NCBI GenBank assembly: GCA_900316835.1
Contig: ONEL01000003.1
Coordinates: 124,001 to 188,000 of the forward strand
DNA from: an uncultured Prevotellaceae bacterium
Lineage (GTDB): Bacteria; Bacteroidota; Bacteroidia; Bacteroidales; Muribaculaceae
DNA length: 64,000 nt
Direction of reading: 5' to 3'
Part shown: positions 36,566 to 45,077 of the stretch, one piece after another
Layout: each line of letters begins with the position of its first letter
How positions within the stretch are numbered: position 1 is the first letter of the stretch
Translations under genes and position numbers: made by a program
Notes under the pieces: generated by a model
Database searches by the model: none
What the model was told of the DNA's origin: nothing
What the model saw: the letters and a program-made list of their open reading frames with translations, nothing else

Positions 36566-37531
36566 ATGAAAGAAAGCCGGGGAGAGCACAGGAAAAAGTG
36601 GGCTGAGCTAAACAATATCGCCCCTAAGCCGTCAATGAAACGGCGCAGAAACAACCACGACTACCGCAGTCGCTGCATCTACATGATCACCATCGTCGCC
36701 GAAAACAGGAGGCCACTGCTAGGAAGCCTTAAAGGCGAAGATGCCTCACATCACGAGCCATGGATAATGAACACCACTCTTGGCGACAAAATCACTACAT
36801 GCTGGGCAGCAATCTCAAGCAAATACCCTGAAATTAAATCATTAGCGTTCCAAGTTATGCCCGACCACATCCACGGCATTCTCTTCTTCACTCAGGAAAC
36901 AAAAATTCATCTAGGACAAGTTGTTGCCGGTTTCAAAAAAGAGAGCAATGACCTCGCACTTGAGCAATCGGGTACCAAGTTGTGGGAGGCGGGCTTTAAC
37001 GACGTCATTCTCTCGGGGAAAAACCAGCTCCAGCACATGATGGAATACATCCACGACAACCCGCGGCGATTGTGGATAAAGCTACATAACCCCAATTTCT
37101 TCACCATTAAGAACAATGTTACGGTGGGAGAATGGGAAGTGGCAACAGTGGGAAACCAGTTCCTGCTTAACCACCCCGTCAAGATTGCTGTGAGATGCAG
37201 CCGCAGCATCAACACCCAGGAAGCTATCAACAAGGAGGTGAGCCACTACATGGAGCTTGCGCGCAATGGAGCGGTGCTTGTCTCCCCTGCAATCAGCAAA
37301 GCCGAGAAAGCGGTTATGAGAGCGGCTTTTGATGCTAACCTCAAGACTATCGTCCTACTCGAGAACGGATTCTCACCATTGTGGAAACCTGGTGGCAAGC
37401 AGTTTGACGCTTGCGCTCAAGGAAGGCTGCTTCTTGTGGCACCATGGCCACATCACAACCATCGCACAACCATCTTTCGCAACCAGTGCTTGATGCTAAA
37501 CCAACTCGCATCCACAATAGCAAGCATCTAG
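36566..37531 (+). CDS. REP-associated tyrosine (Y1/HUH) transposase with extra C-terminal domain
   Basis: The 321-residue protein has a Y1_Tnp core: the HUH motif in VMPDHIHGILF (His101, His103) and a candidate catalytic tyrosine in HMMEYIHDNPRRLW (Tyr161), with the end-of-core helix typical of RAYTs. Such single-strand nucleases cut and join REP palindromes, and an array of these lies directly upstream. Beyond residue 200 there is an extra segment (ELARNGAVLVSPAISKAEKA... PGGKQFDACAQGRLLLVAPW... RNQCLMLNQLA) not part of the core; it has a Rossmann-like, vaguely DprA/SLOG-like pattern. The gene is probably active in DNA processing rather than being a simple insertion sequence. Confidence 0.82.
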   Translation: MKESRGEHRKKWAELNNIAPKPSMKRRRNNHDYRSRCIYMITIVAENRRPLLGSLKGEDASHHEPWIMNTTLGDKITTCWAAISSKYPEIKSLAFQVMPDHIHGILFFTQETKIHLGQVVAGFKKESNDLALEQSGTKLWEAGFNDVILSGKNQLQHMMEYIHDNPRRLWIKLHNPNFFTIKNNVTVGEWEVATVGNQFLLNHPVKIAVRCSRSINTQEAINKEVSHYMELARNGAVLVSPAISKAEKAVMRAAFDANLKTIVLLENGFSPLWKPGGKQFDACAQGRLLLVAPWPHHNHRTTIFRNQCLMLNQLASTIASI

Positions 37532-37554
37532 CCCCCCATCATCAAAGAAAAACA

Positions 37555-37587
37555 CCGGGCAGAGCCACATTATGAAGCACTGCCCGG
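37555..37587. terminator. Terminator between RAYT gene and secreted protein gene
   Basis: CCGGGCAG (37555-37562) pairs with CTGCCCGG (37580-37587). ATTTTATTT follows on the plus strand and GTTTTTCTTTG on the minus strand, so it can serve both convergent genes. Confidence 0.78.
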
Positions 37588-37613
37588 CATTTTATTTATC
37601 GCAAAACTTTTAA

Positions 37614-40373
37614 TCACTTCATCACCACCTTGCGAGCCTTGCGGCTACCATCGCTATACTCGGAGACAACGATGTTCACACCCTGAAATGGCACCGCGCT
37701 AGCCACGCCCATGAGGTTGTAATACACCACACGGCTCACGGTCTTGCTAACTACCAGCTGGGCAATGGAGGTTATAACTTGGTCCTTGTTGCTCGGGTCA
37801 AGATTTAATGGGAACACCATGTAGGTGCCATCGGGGGTGCAATCCATGGGAGTTACCTCACTTTCTTCTTTTAGACCCATGCCACCTGCCACGGCAACCG
37901 GTTTTTGCACAACTGCCATAAACTGATAAGCTTTATTGCTAGCTAAGGTGTTAATAATATACGAATTATACCTCCAGTCAACATTGAAAGCACCATTAAT
38001 CTCGCTCTCGTTGGTTGATGTTCCTTCTTGCGGTGCCGGCGCCACAAAGTAGCTACCATTCCACACGGCAAAAGTCACCTTGGCAACCTCTTGAATCTTG
38101 GGATTCACGAAATAATAGTGCTCGGCTGTGGTACTCTGGGTAACACCGTTCTCGCCCACAAGATTCTCGCTCAAGAAATTAGCTGTGCAATAGAGATTTT
38201 CATTATAAGTGAATGCGTCACCTATCATATTCTCAAAGATCACCTTTCCATCTTGCTCAGGCATAGCCATGGCGATAGTATAGTTCACATCATCGCTATA
38301 AGTGCCAGTCACAGCCTTGGGTTTCAAGACATGACCCACCACATCATCTTTCAACCTTGTGGCGATATCTCTAAGCCCAACATTCTTGTAAGGCACAAGC
38401 TTAACAGCCACCCAGTTACTCTGATCCCATTTCTCGGGAGCAGGTGACTTATAGAGCTTTGCATACTGATTTTTCATGTAATCGGTTTGTCCCGTCTTCA
38501 CCTCGGTCTTAGCGTTCGACTCGGCCTGGTCCTTGCACCACAGCAAGGCGCAATTTTCCTGCTCATCGACAGCAAAAGCCACTGCCACAAGCCCATCCTC
38601 AACGGTGTAGAGCTTACCCTTCTCACCAGTGCTCTCTATATCCTTGAGGGTGGCGAGAGTGGGGAGGTCGGCAATGGGCTTTAGAGCTACATCGTTAGCC
38701 ACTTGCAGGTAAGCCTCGTTGCCATTGACTGTGGTCAAGGCTGTGCCGCCAAAGGCGAGCTGGCCTTCTCCATTAACCATCAATGCTTTATAGTTGCCAC
38801 TAACGCTCTGGTTGGGGAAGTATTTTGTGCTCGTTTGCAGCAAGTTTGTTGCCGGTTTCGTTCCAGTGAAGGCTGTTGTTGTGGGCACCATGCGGTTTTC
38901 CTCGATGCTAGTGCTCTTGGTCTCGATAATCACAGGAGTGCCCAGGGGAATAATGTTGCCAGTGATAGGCTCCATCTCAAAGGTGCCCGTCTCCTCATCA
39001 ACACTAGTAACAACATAGGGAGTCATCTGCTCAGGATTATACAAGATATTCCACGACGTGCGCAACGTGGTGTAATACTTGCCATCCACCTCAATCAGCT
39101 TGTTAGGGTCTAGCGAGAAATAGTTCTCCTTTGTATTTAAGTCCTTATCTATACACTCTATATACCACTGCGATTCTGGACGTTCTCCCATTGTGATTTT
39201 GGGAGTTCCGTTATCGTCAGTAAATCTAAAACCACCTTCATTTGCTGTAGCAAAAGCCCATGTGTTAGTATAAGTTTTTGCATCGAATGGCATTCTCAAG
39301 AACACACCAGCAGTACTACTTGTTGGGTCGTCAGGGTCAAAATCATAATATTTACTTGCTTTAGCTCCTTGTACAAAATAATCATAGTAATAACGATTGT
39401 CATTTGGAATGCGAGCATAATAGATATCAACTATTGAACCAGCCTCATACATTACGTCATTCAAATCATTAGTATTTAATTCAAGTGATGTGATTGCACC
39501 ACCCGAAACTAATGTTGCAGCGTTACCCTCATCACTAACAGCATTAAGGTAGTTTTTTGTCACATAATTTCTTATGCGATGGAAATTATATCCATTTTCA
39601 AATATCGCCGTGTAAATAATAGGGTCATCTGAAGCTTCATTTGTGACAGTAAAAGTATATGGATTCTCGCGACTGATTATTTCACCGTTTACTTCCCATC
39701 CAAGGAACTTTGTGTCATAGTCTATACAATACGCCTTTATTGTTACTTGGTCGTCTTTTTTGTTATCATATTTTGAACATATTGCACGACCAATACTTGT
39801 ATTATTTGATTTAACAGCTATTGAAGCTGAAATCGGTTCAAAAACAGCGTAATAATTGAATATGTTTGAGTATGTGCCATATTGTTCTGTCAAATTATCA
39901 TGACTTTCCATATGTTTTGGATATTCTTCATTATCGGTTTGTCCAGATTTGCTGCCTCCATAATAGCACCGTCTAGTTGCTTTGCATGTTATAGTTGCTT
40001 TGCCATCATTCTGTTCAGCTTCTGATGCACTTATAATTGAACCATCCTCTTTAGTCCAATAAAGGAATCTAAAACCAGTGTTGGGTATAGCATGAAGTGT
40101 TACATCTTGTTCGAAACTTGAAACATTTGTTGCTTGACTAGGATGAGTATGAGATTTTGTTTGGTTTGCTTCTTCTGCTGAATTACTTTCCCATTTTGCG
40201 TAAACATTTCCTGCTTCAGGCACATCATACACTAGTCCTTCAGCTGTTTTTACTTGAGCTTTAACATTTGCTGTAAAATGAAACCAAGAATAATCTCCAG
40301 CCCATGCATTGTTTCCAGCAAAGGCAAAAAGAATCAGTAAAAGCAGTATTTTAAAATTCTTAAATTTAAACAT
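37614..40373 (-). CDS. Large secreted protein with InlB-type repeats and sorting-like tail
   Basis: About 919 residues from the ATG at 40373. A signal peptide (FKNFKILLLLILFAFAGNNAWA) is followed by two InlB/Listeria-Bacteroides-type repeats (FRFLYWTKEDG... YYAVFEP and KFLGWEVNGE... IYTAIFE). A lectin-like RIRNYVTKNYLNAV region follows, then a YYTTLRTSWNILYNPE module shared with the protein at 41757. The chain ends YYNLMGVASAVPFQGVNIVV with a basic tail, a C-terminal sorting-like signal. The gene's ATG overlaps the DUF4105 stop by one base (TGATG). It is probably surface-located; the ligand is unknown. Confidence 0.8.
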   Translation of the reverse strand: MFKFKNFKILLLLILFAFAGNNAWAGDYSWFHFTANVKAQVKTAEGLVYDVPEAGNVYAKWESNSAEEANQTKSHTHPSQATNVSSFEQDVTLHAIPNTGFRFLYWTKEDGSIISASEAEQNDGKATITCKATRRCYYGGSKSGQTDNEEYPKHMESHDNLTEQYGTYSNIFNYYAVFEPISASIAVKSNNTSIGRAICSKYDNKKDDQVTIKAYCIDYDTKFLGWEVNGEIISRENPYTFTVTNEASDDPIIYTAIFENGYNFHRIRNYVTKNYLNAVSDEGNAATLVSGGAITSLELNTNDLNDVMYEAGSIVDIYYARIPNDNRYYYDYFVQGAKASKYYDFDPDDPTSSTAGVFLRMPFDAKTYTNTWAFATANEGGFRFTDDNGTPKITMGERPESQWYIECIDKDLNTKENYFSLDPNKLIEVDGKYYTTLRTSWNILYNPEQMTPYVVTSVDEETGTFEMEPITGNIIPLGTPVIIETKSTSIEENRMVPTTTAFTGTKPATNLLQTSTKYFPNQSVSGNYKALMVNGEGQLAFGGTALTTVNGNEAYLQVANDVALKPIADLPTLATLKDIESTGEKGKLYTVEDGLVAVAFAVDEQENCALLWCKDQAESNAKTEVKTGQTDYMKNQYAKLYKSPAPEKWDQSNWVAVKLVPYKNVGLRDIATRLKDDVVGHVLKPKAVTGTYSDDVNYTIAMAMPEQDGKVIFENMIGDAFTYNENLYCTANFLSENLVGENGVTQSTTAEHYYFVNPKIQEVAKVTFAVWNGSYFVAPAPQEGTSTNESEINGAFNVDWRYNSYIINTLASNKAYQFMAVVQKPVAVAGGMGLKEESEVTPMDCTPDGTYMVFPLNLDPSNKDQVITSIAQLVVSKTVSRVVYYNLMGVASAVPFQGVNIVVSEYSDGSRKARKVVMK

Positions 40374-41653
40374 CACTTTTTGTTTTTATTGTGTTTTTTA
40401 TTTGTTTTAGCAGTTACGGCGGCTGTGGCGGCTTGTCGCTTGCCGTCGTAGTAGTTGTAGAAGCAGCGCACAGCGAGGGTCGCTGTGATTAGCTGATGTG
40501 GCAGGTCGAGTTGCTCGCTTAGTGGTGTTGCAAAAATAAAAAGCACTAGCACCACGGTGTAGAACAAATAGACCTTATAGAATTTTTTCCTCTTGTGCCA
40601 TAGCAACCATATTATTAATGGCAGTGGGTTGAAGGGGATGAGGTACCAGTTCCAATGCGTGCCAACTATAGAGCCGACGCAACATGCTGTAACGAGCAGC
40701 ATTGCCAGCAGTAATTGGAAAACAAATAACCCCACGTCAAAAGCGCGAGCAATTTTGTTTACTCGGCGATAATACTGCAGCACTGAAATGACAATGGCAA
40801 TCGCCAGCAACGCCCCAAACACCAGGATGGGCGACAAATGACTTGGCGAAACCACCACCCCACGTGGCAACAACTCTTTTCCTGAACCTTTAAGCACTGA
40901 ACGCGAACCATGTTGCCCCTCAAAGTGTGAATGGGAAAGCAAAGGAATTATCACTTCAGGTGCCATGCGGTTGCGCATATTCCACGTTTCATCGCATGCC
41001 GTGCCACCAAGTGTAATCAATAAGAATTGAACCCATGGAGAACGGCGAGACATGTAACGGAAATAAATTCCATTATTCCTTGTGAGAATGCCGGGCATTT
41101 CGTCGACTATGATTTTTTCATCGATGAGCGCTTGTTCAATTAACTCAAGGCATATCGACGTGCAGTTGTCGGTTCCATCATAAGAATAGTTGAACAAGCG
41201 GTGACCTTCATTGGTAAATTCAATGTCGGCAGCACGCCACAGTTCTTGCTTCTCATGAAGGGTCAAGTTTAGCTCATACTGCAACACACGACGTTTCTCA
41301 GTAGCAAACTTTGTGATGAATTCATTTGTGGGGACTGCGATGTCATGAGCAGGAGTTTTTCCTAAAATAAACGCCAAGCCACTATATTCCGGATTATTCT
41401 CAAGTGTGAAGCAGTAATCCAGATTGTGAACTGGGCACTCTAATCTAATTGCGCTATGCCCCATGGCTGAAACTGTTTCAGGACCTGGCTCAATCACCAG
41501 CAGGCTGGCGGTGACGAAGTTGGAGCTGTCGGGCAGCAGTGGGCCTGGGTGGGTCCAGGGCACTTTGTCTTGGGCATGAACGGCGGCGCCTGTGGCGAGC
41601 ATAAAGCCCGCCACAAGTGTCGCAATCCATATTTTCAGTGCTGTATTTGCCAC
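40373..41653 (-). CDS. DUF4105 family membrane protein (Lnb-like N-terminal domain)
   Basis: The 426-residue protein starts at a GTG (41653) giving a signal peptide (KIWIATLVAGFMLATGAAVHAQ). The periplasmic domain contains GHSAIRLECPVHNLDYCFT and YDGTDNCTSICLELIEQAL, with catalytic-looking His and Cys residues typical of the DUF4105 (Lnb N-terminal periplasmic) family. About five hydrophobic segments and a Lys-rich tail follow. It is anchored in the inner membrane. Its gene overlaps the secreted protein gene by one base, so the two are probably coexpressed; DUF4105 may act as a protease or acyl hydrolase, unproven here. Confidence 0.82.
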   Translation of the reverse strand: MANTALKIWIATLVAGFMLATGAAVHAQDKVPWTHPGPLLPDSSNFVTASLLVIEPGPETVSAMGHSAIRLECPVHNLDYCFTLENNPEYSGLAFILGKTPAHDIAVPTNEFITKFATEKRRVLQYELNLTLHEKQELWRAADIEFTNEGHRLFNYSYDGTDNCTSICLELIEQALIDEKIIVDEMPGILTRNNGIYFRYMSRRSPWVQFLLITLGGTACDETWNMRNRMAPEVIIPLLSHSHFEGQHGSRSVLKGSGKELLPRGVVVSPSHLSPILVFGALLAIAIVISVLQYYRRVNKIARAFDVGLFVFQLLLAMLLVTACCVGSIVGTHWNWYLIPFNPLPLIIWLLWHKRKKFYKVYLFYTVVLVLFIFATPLSEQLDLPHQLITATLAVRCFYNYYDGKRQAATAAVTAKTNKKHNKNKK

Positions 41654-41656
41654 TAT

Positions 41657-41702
41657 TGCTAGATTTTCTAGAATTACTAGATTTTCTAGATTAACTAGAT
41701 TG
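41657..41702. repeat. CTAGA-type short tandem repeat, second array
   Basis: Units like CTAGATTTTCTAGAATTACT repeat five times immediately upstream of the DUF4105 start. It is the same family as 12098-12142. Confidence 0.65.
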
Positions 41703-41727
41703 TCGAGGAAAACGTAATGCTAGCCTA

Positions 41728-41759
41728 ATTATGCATTGTGCATTACGCATTGTGCATTA
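41728..41759. repeat. GCATT-type short tandem repeat, second array
   Basis: ATTATGCATTGTGCATTACG and onward, the same low-complexity family as 10085-10131. It runs up to the stop codon of the next minus-strand gene. Confidence 0.6.
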
Positions 41760-43466
41760 ATAAACTACTTTCTTGCCGTTCTTGATGTAGATGCCGTGAG
41801 TGGGGTTCACTACCTTACGGCCCATGAGGTCGTAGATAGTGTCGTCGCCATTCTGCTTATCGTTACCAATGCGGCTGATGGCAGTGTTGATGTCCTTATT
41901 AGCCCAAGCCTTGTTGGCTGGCATGAAATCAAGAGAAGCATCGGTTGCAAAGGTGAGTCCCTCGTGCAGGGTGAGCATAGTTGACGCGTTGTTCTCGATG
42001 TTGTCGTCGAAATAAGTACCCTCAAGCATTGTAGTGAGCGGTCCAGTGGGTCCAATCATGGGGCGAACACCTTGCGACCCACTCTCAATAACCGGAACCA
42101 ACATGTTGTCGGCATCATCGTTTGTAGTCATCTCCAGCAGTACGGCACCACCAGCTGGAATAACATCCATTTCAAGAGGCTCGATGGTGGGAGTGCCGTC
42201 GTCGGCCATTGTCATCACACTGTAGGCCACCACATTTGCCGGATTGTTGATAGTAAACGGGAAGGCGGCATAGAGCGTGGTGTAGTACTTGCCATTGGCC
42301 TGAACCTCGGCAGCAGGTGCCAGGTAGTTGTCCTCGGTGTCGATCATCTCAAGCTTCCACTTGGCGTTGTCGCCGTAGGCAGCATAGTTGGCATCTCCTG
42401 CAACGCTCACGCCACCCTGGTCGCTGTGCACAATGTAGATGGCGGCGCGGTCCTTAATGAGGTCGATGTGGCTATCGAGGGCGGCAGCTATCTCGCTGTC
42501 CTCGCCCAGAGCAGCCTTGGCAGCAGCCACAACGGCAGCAGCGTCAACGCCCTCGTCGGGCAGCTGAAGCTTGAGCGCATAAGCGTCGTAGACAAACTTA
42601 GAGGCCTCAGTGTTGGTGGGGCACAGTGCCAGGTAGCCACCAGCGGCCTGCGCCAGTGGTGCCAGGTCGAGGCCCTGCACTGCAAGGCGAGTGACCTTGA
42701 TGTCGTTCACAGCGAGGTCGAACACTGCGCTGGCGTCGTTGTGGGGCGATGCCAGATCCACTGTGCTACTCTTCTCATGCACGCGGCGCAGGTAGGGTGC
42801 CTCGGCTGTGGCGCTTGCGGTCTTCACAAAGCAATAGCCTCCCTCGAGCGACTCACGCTCCATGAGGAACTTAATGTCGGTGCCTTCGGGGGTGCCGGCC
42901 TGCAGGCGGTAGCCAAAGCTTAAGTCATAGTCAATGCCCATGTAGTGGCGATTGCCAGGCACCATGTGGCTGATGTAGTAGGTCACTGCGGTCTGGCCAC
43001 CTGCTGCCTCAAGGATAATGTCGCGTATAGTCTCCCAGTTCTCAATCTCGGGAACGTCAACGCACAGGAACACCGAGCCGTCGGCATCGCCAGTGGGCAC
43101 GAGGTGCAACTGGAACATCTCCTCGAGGAACCAAGTGGGCTGGTTGTTATAGACCAGCACATCCTCAATGAGGCCCTTAATGAACTCTAGTGTCTCAATC
43201 ATGTCGCCACCGTCGCCACTCAGGTTGGTGAGCAACGCCTCGCCATTCTCGTCACGCTCGCCATACCACACCAGCAGTGGGCTCGCCTCGGCGTAGCTAG
43301 TTGCTGTGATGTCGGCAAGATAGTTGCTTTGCAACTTAACGTAAGTGCCCGAATAAACATTCTTGATGCGGTACACGCCCTGGTCGGGCAATGGAGTGAT
43401 TGCACTCACATTCATCGCCAGCAGCATCGCTACAGCTAGCATTAGTAGAGTAATTGTTTGTCTCAT
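41757..43466 (-). CDS. Secreted protein with C-terminal sorting-like domain
   Basis: This 569-residue protein has a signal peptide (QTITLLMLAVAMLLAMNVSA). GVYRIKNVYSGTYVKLQSNY follows, resembling the lectin-like part of the 919-residue protein. After a helical stretch it carries the YYTTLYAAFPFTINNPANV... VIPAGGAVLLEM module, also shared with that protein. The end, IYDLMGRKVVNPTHGIYIKN, resembles the classic T9SS type A signal. It is probably surface-exposed. Acidic and Ala-rich overall. Function unknown. Confidence 0.8.
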   Translation of the reverse strand: MRQTITLLMLAVAMLLAMNVSAITPLPDQGVYRIKNVYSGTYVKLQSNYLADITATSYAEASPLLVWYGERDENGEALLTNLSGDGGDMIETLEFIKGLIEDVLVYNNQPTWFLEEMFQLHLVPTGDADGSVFLCVDVPEIENWETIRDIILEAAGGQTAVTYYISHMVPGNRHYMGIDYDLSFGYRLQAGTPEGTDIKFLMERESLEGGYCFVKTASATAEAPYLRRVHEKSSTVDLASPHNDASAVFDLAVNDIKVTRLAVQGLDLAPLAQAAGGYLALCPTNTEASKFVYDAYALKLQLPDEGVDAAAVVAAAKAALGEDSEIAAALDSHIDLIKDRAAIYIVHSDQGGVSVAGDANYAAYGDNAKWKLEMIDTEDNYLAPAAEVQANGKYYTTLYAAFPFTINNPANVVAYSVMTMADDGTPTIEPLEMDVIPAGGAVLLEMTTNDDADNMLVPVIESGSQGVRPMIGPTGPLTTMLEGTYFDDNIENNASTMLTLHEGLTFATDASLDFMPANKAWANKDINTAISRIGNDKQNGDDTIYDLMGRKVVNPTHGIYIKNGKKVVY

Positions 43467-43559
43467 AATATTTCTTTGAATAATTGGTTATTTTTTCCTT
43501 TGTATGGTAAAAAGCTCAATTCCTTAAACCTTTGATAATTAGAAAGGCTAAAAAACATG

Positions 43560-43567
43560 CAAATTTA
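43560..43567 (-). promoter_or_regulatory. -7 promoter element of the 569-residue secreted protein gene
   Basis: Minus strand TAAATTTG, exact TAnnTTTG match about 94 bp upstream of the ATG at 43466. Confidence 0.45.
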
Positions 43568-43662
43568 TATATTGTCAATGTAAGTAGTTCTTTCCAACCC
43601 TTTGTTTTAGGATTATTTAACACTACATATAATAGGTTGATTTTTGGGTGACTATATCAAAA

Positions 43663-43692
43663 AAAAAGAGCCACATGCGTGACTCTTTTTTG
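43663..43692. terminator. Hairpin flanked by A and T runs
   Basis: AAAAAAGAG-C-CAC pairs with GTG-A-CTCTTTTTT around ATGC, with one C-A mismatch. It has terminator form on both strands and lies between the secreted gene promoter and the orphan C-terminal tail. Confidence 0.7.
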
Positions 43693-43721
43693 ATAGGAAT
43701 AGTTTATGATACAGCAAGTGG

Positions 43722-43841
43722 TTAATAGAGAGCCTTGGTTGTGACGGTGGTGCCGTCGTTCATTAGCTTAACCACAATGTTGAGACCTGGGAATGGTTTG
43801 CTACCACGCTGACCGGCAGGATTGAAATAGGTAACAGGCAA
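43722..43841 (-). pseudogene. Orphan C-terminal sorting-like tail fragment
   Basis: The minus strand frame ending at TAA (43722-43724) reads PVTYFNPAGQRGSKPFPGLN, then IVVKLMNDGTTVTTKALY. This is the same PF.G.NIVV tail as in the secreted proteins at 22396 and 37614. There is no start codon or upstream domain, only AT-rich sequence, so it is a remnant of a lost secreted-protein gene. With the preceding promoter and terminator it accounts for most of the 43467-43989 gap. Confidence 0.75.
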
Positions 43842-43921
43842 AATTAGAAAAAAAATGAATAATTATCAACAAAACGCAACATTTTCCTATTATTTTTTGC
43901 TCAATTCAAGAAGATAGCAAG

Positions 43922-43952
43922 TTGCACAGATGAAAAAAAAGATATACTTTTG
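43922..43952 (+). promoter_or_regulatory. Promoter of GH53 gene
   Basis: TTG at 43922-43924 and TACTTTTG at 43945-43952 are 20 bp apart; the ATG at 43990 is 37 bp downstream. Confidence 0.65.
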
Positions 43953-43989
43953 TGCTGTTAGGATTGAATTTTTTATCACTTGGTTTATT

Positions 43990-44997
43990 ATGAAAAAATT
44001 GTCATTTATTTTCTTGTGTTGCGCTATTGCCATGACGGTTGCGGCACAGGAATTCTGGCTGGGAGCCGACATCAGTGGCACTAGTGAGCTAGAGCGCCAT
44101 GGGGTGAAACTATATAACAATGCCGGTGAGGAACGCGATAACATCACCCTCATGCGCGAACTAGGAATTAATGCCGCCAGGTTCAGGGTGTGGGTAAACC
44201 CACGAGGTGGCGAGTGCGACATGCACGACGTGCTGGCGATGGCACAGCGCGCACAAGCTATGGGCATGGCAATAATGATTGATTTCCACTACAGCGACTG
44301 GTGGGCCGACCCCGGCAAGCAGAACATTCCCGCCCGCTGGCGACACTACAACTACGATGCCATGAAACGAGCCGTAGCAATGCACACTACCCAGACCCTT
44401 GAGCTACTCAAGAAAAACGGCATCAAGGTGAAATGGATACAAATAGGCAACGAGACCACCAATGGTTTCCTGTGGCCCATGGGCAGGGTGCCTGAGAACA
44501 TGAAGCAATATGCCGGTCTCACCCAGGCAGGATATCGCGCCGCCAAGAAAGTGTATCCCCACGCCCAGTGCATCGTTCATCTCGACGCCGCGTGCGACAT
44601 TGAACGCTACCACACAGTGTTTAATGGACTGAAAAAATACAAAGCGCAGTTTGACATGATTGGGGTTAGCGTTTATCCCTACTGGGACATGGATGCAGGT
44701 CTCACCAAGAGTGAGGACGAAACACTGGAGCGCGTAATAGCCAACATCAACACCTTGAGCCAAGAATATAACTGCCCGGTGATGATAGTGGAAACAGGCT
44801 ACGAGGCACGTCGCCCCGAGGCGGGAAAGGCCTTCATGTCACGCCTCATCGACGCAGCCCGCAACCGCACAGGAGGCCACTGCCCCGGAGTGTTTTACTG
44901 GGCTCCCGAGGCCGAGGGGCACTACCCACTGGGCGCTTTTCACAACCACCGCCCCACCGCCATCATGGATGCCTTCATGGAAGCGGCGACAAAATAA
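43990..44997 (+). CDS. GH53 arabinogalactan endo-1,4-beta-galactanase
   Basis: From the ATG at 43990 (the longer open frame overlaps the promoter) the 335-residue protein has a signal peptide (KLSFIFLCCAIAMTVAAQ). The (beta/alpha)8 GH53 fold shows GINAARFRVWVNP, FHYSDWWADPGKQ, the acid/base Glu in QIGNETTNG (Glu155) and the nucleophile Glu in MIVETGYE (Glu268). It cleaves beta-1,4-galactan in pectic side chains, probably in the periplasm. There is no SusCD pair beside it, so it is not in an obvious polysaccharide utilisation locus. A strong terminator follows. Confidence 0.93.
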   Translation: MKKLSFIFLCCAIAMTVAAQEFWLGADISGTSELERHGVKLYNNAGEERDNITLMRELGINAARFRVWVNPRGGECDMHDVLAMAQRAQAMGMAIMIDFHYSDWWADPGKQNIPARWRHYNYDAMKRAVAMHTTQTLELLKKNGIKVKWIQIGNETTNGFLWPMGRVPENMKQYAGLTQAGYRAAKKVYPHAQCIVHLDAACDIERYHTVFNGLKKYKAQFDMIGVSVYPYWDMDAGLTKSEDETLERVIANINTLSQEYNCPVMIVETGYEARRPEAGKAFMSRLIDAARNRTGGHCPGVFYWAPEAEGHYPLGAFHNHRPTAIMDAFMEAATK

Positions 44998-45012
44998 TTG
45001 ACATCGCTAAAC

Positions 45013-45059
45013 AAAAAAAAGCGACATTGGATGAATAGGTCTCAATGTTGCTTTTTTTG
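45013..45059. terminator. Terminator between GH53 and TrmH-type genes
   Basis: AAAAAAAGC-G-ACATTG pairs with CAATGT-T-GCTTTTTTT. Runs on both sides let it serve both converging genes. Confidence 0.8.
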
Positions 45060-45077
45060 TGTGTGTTTATCTTGTCT

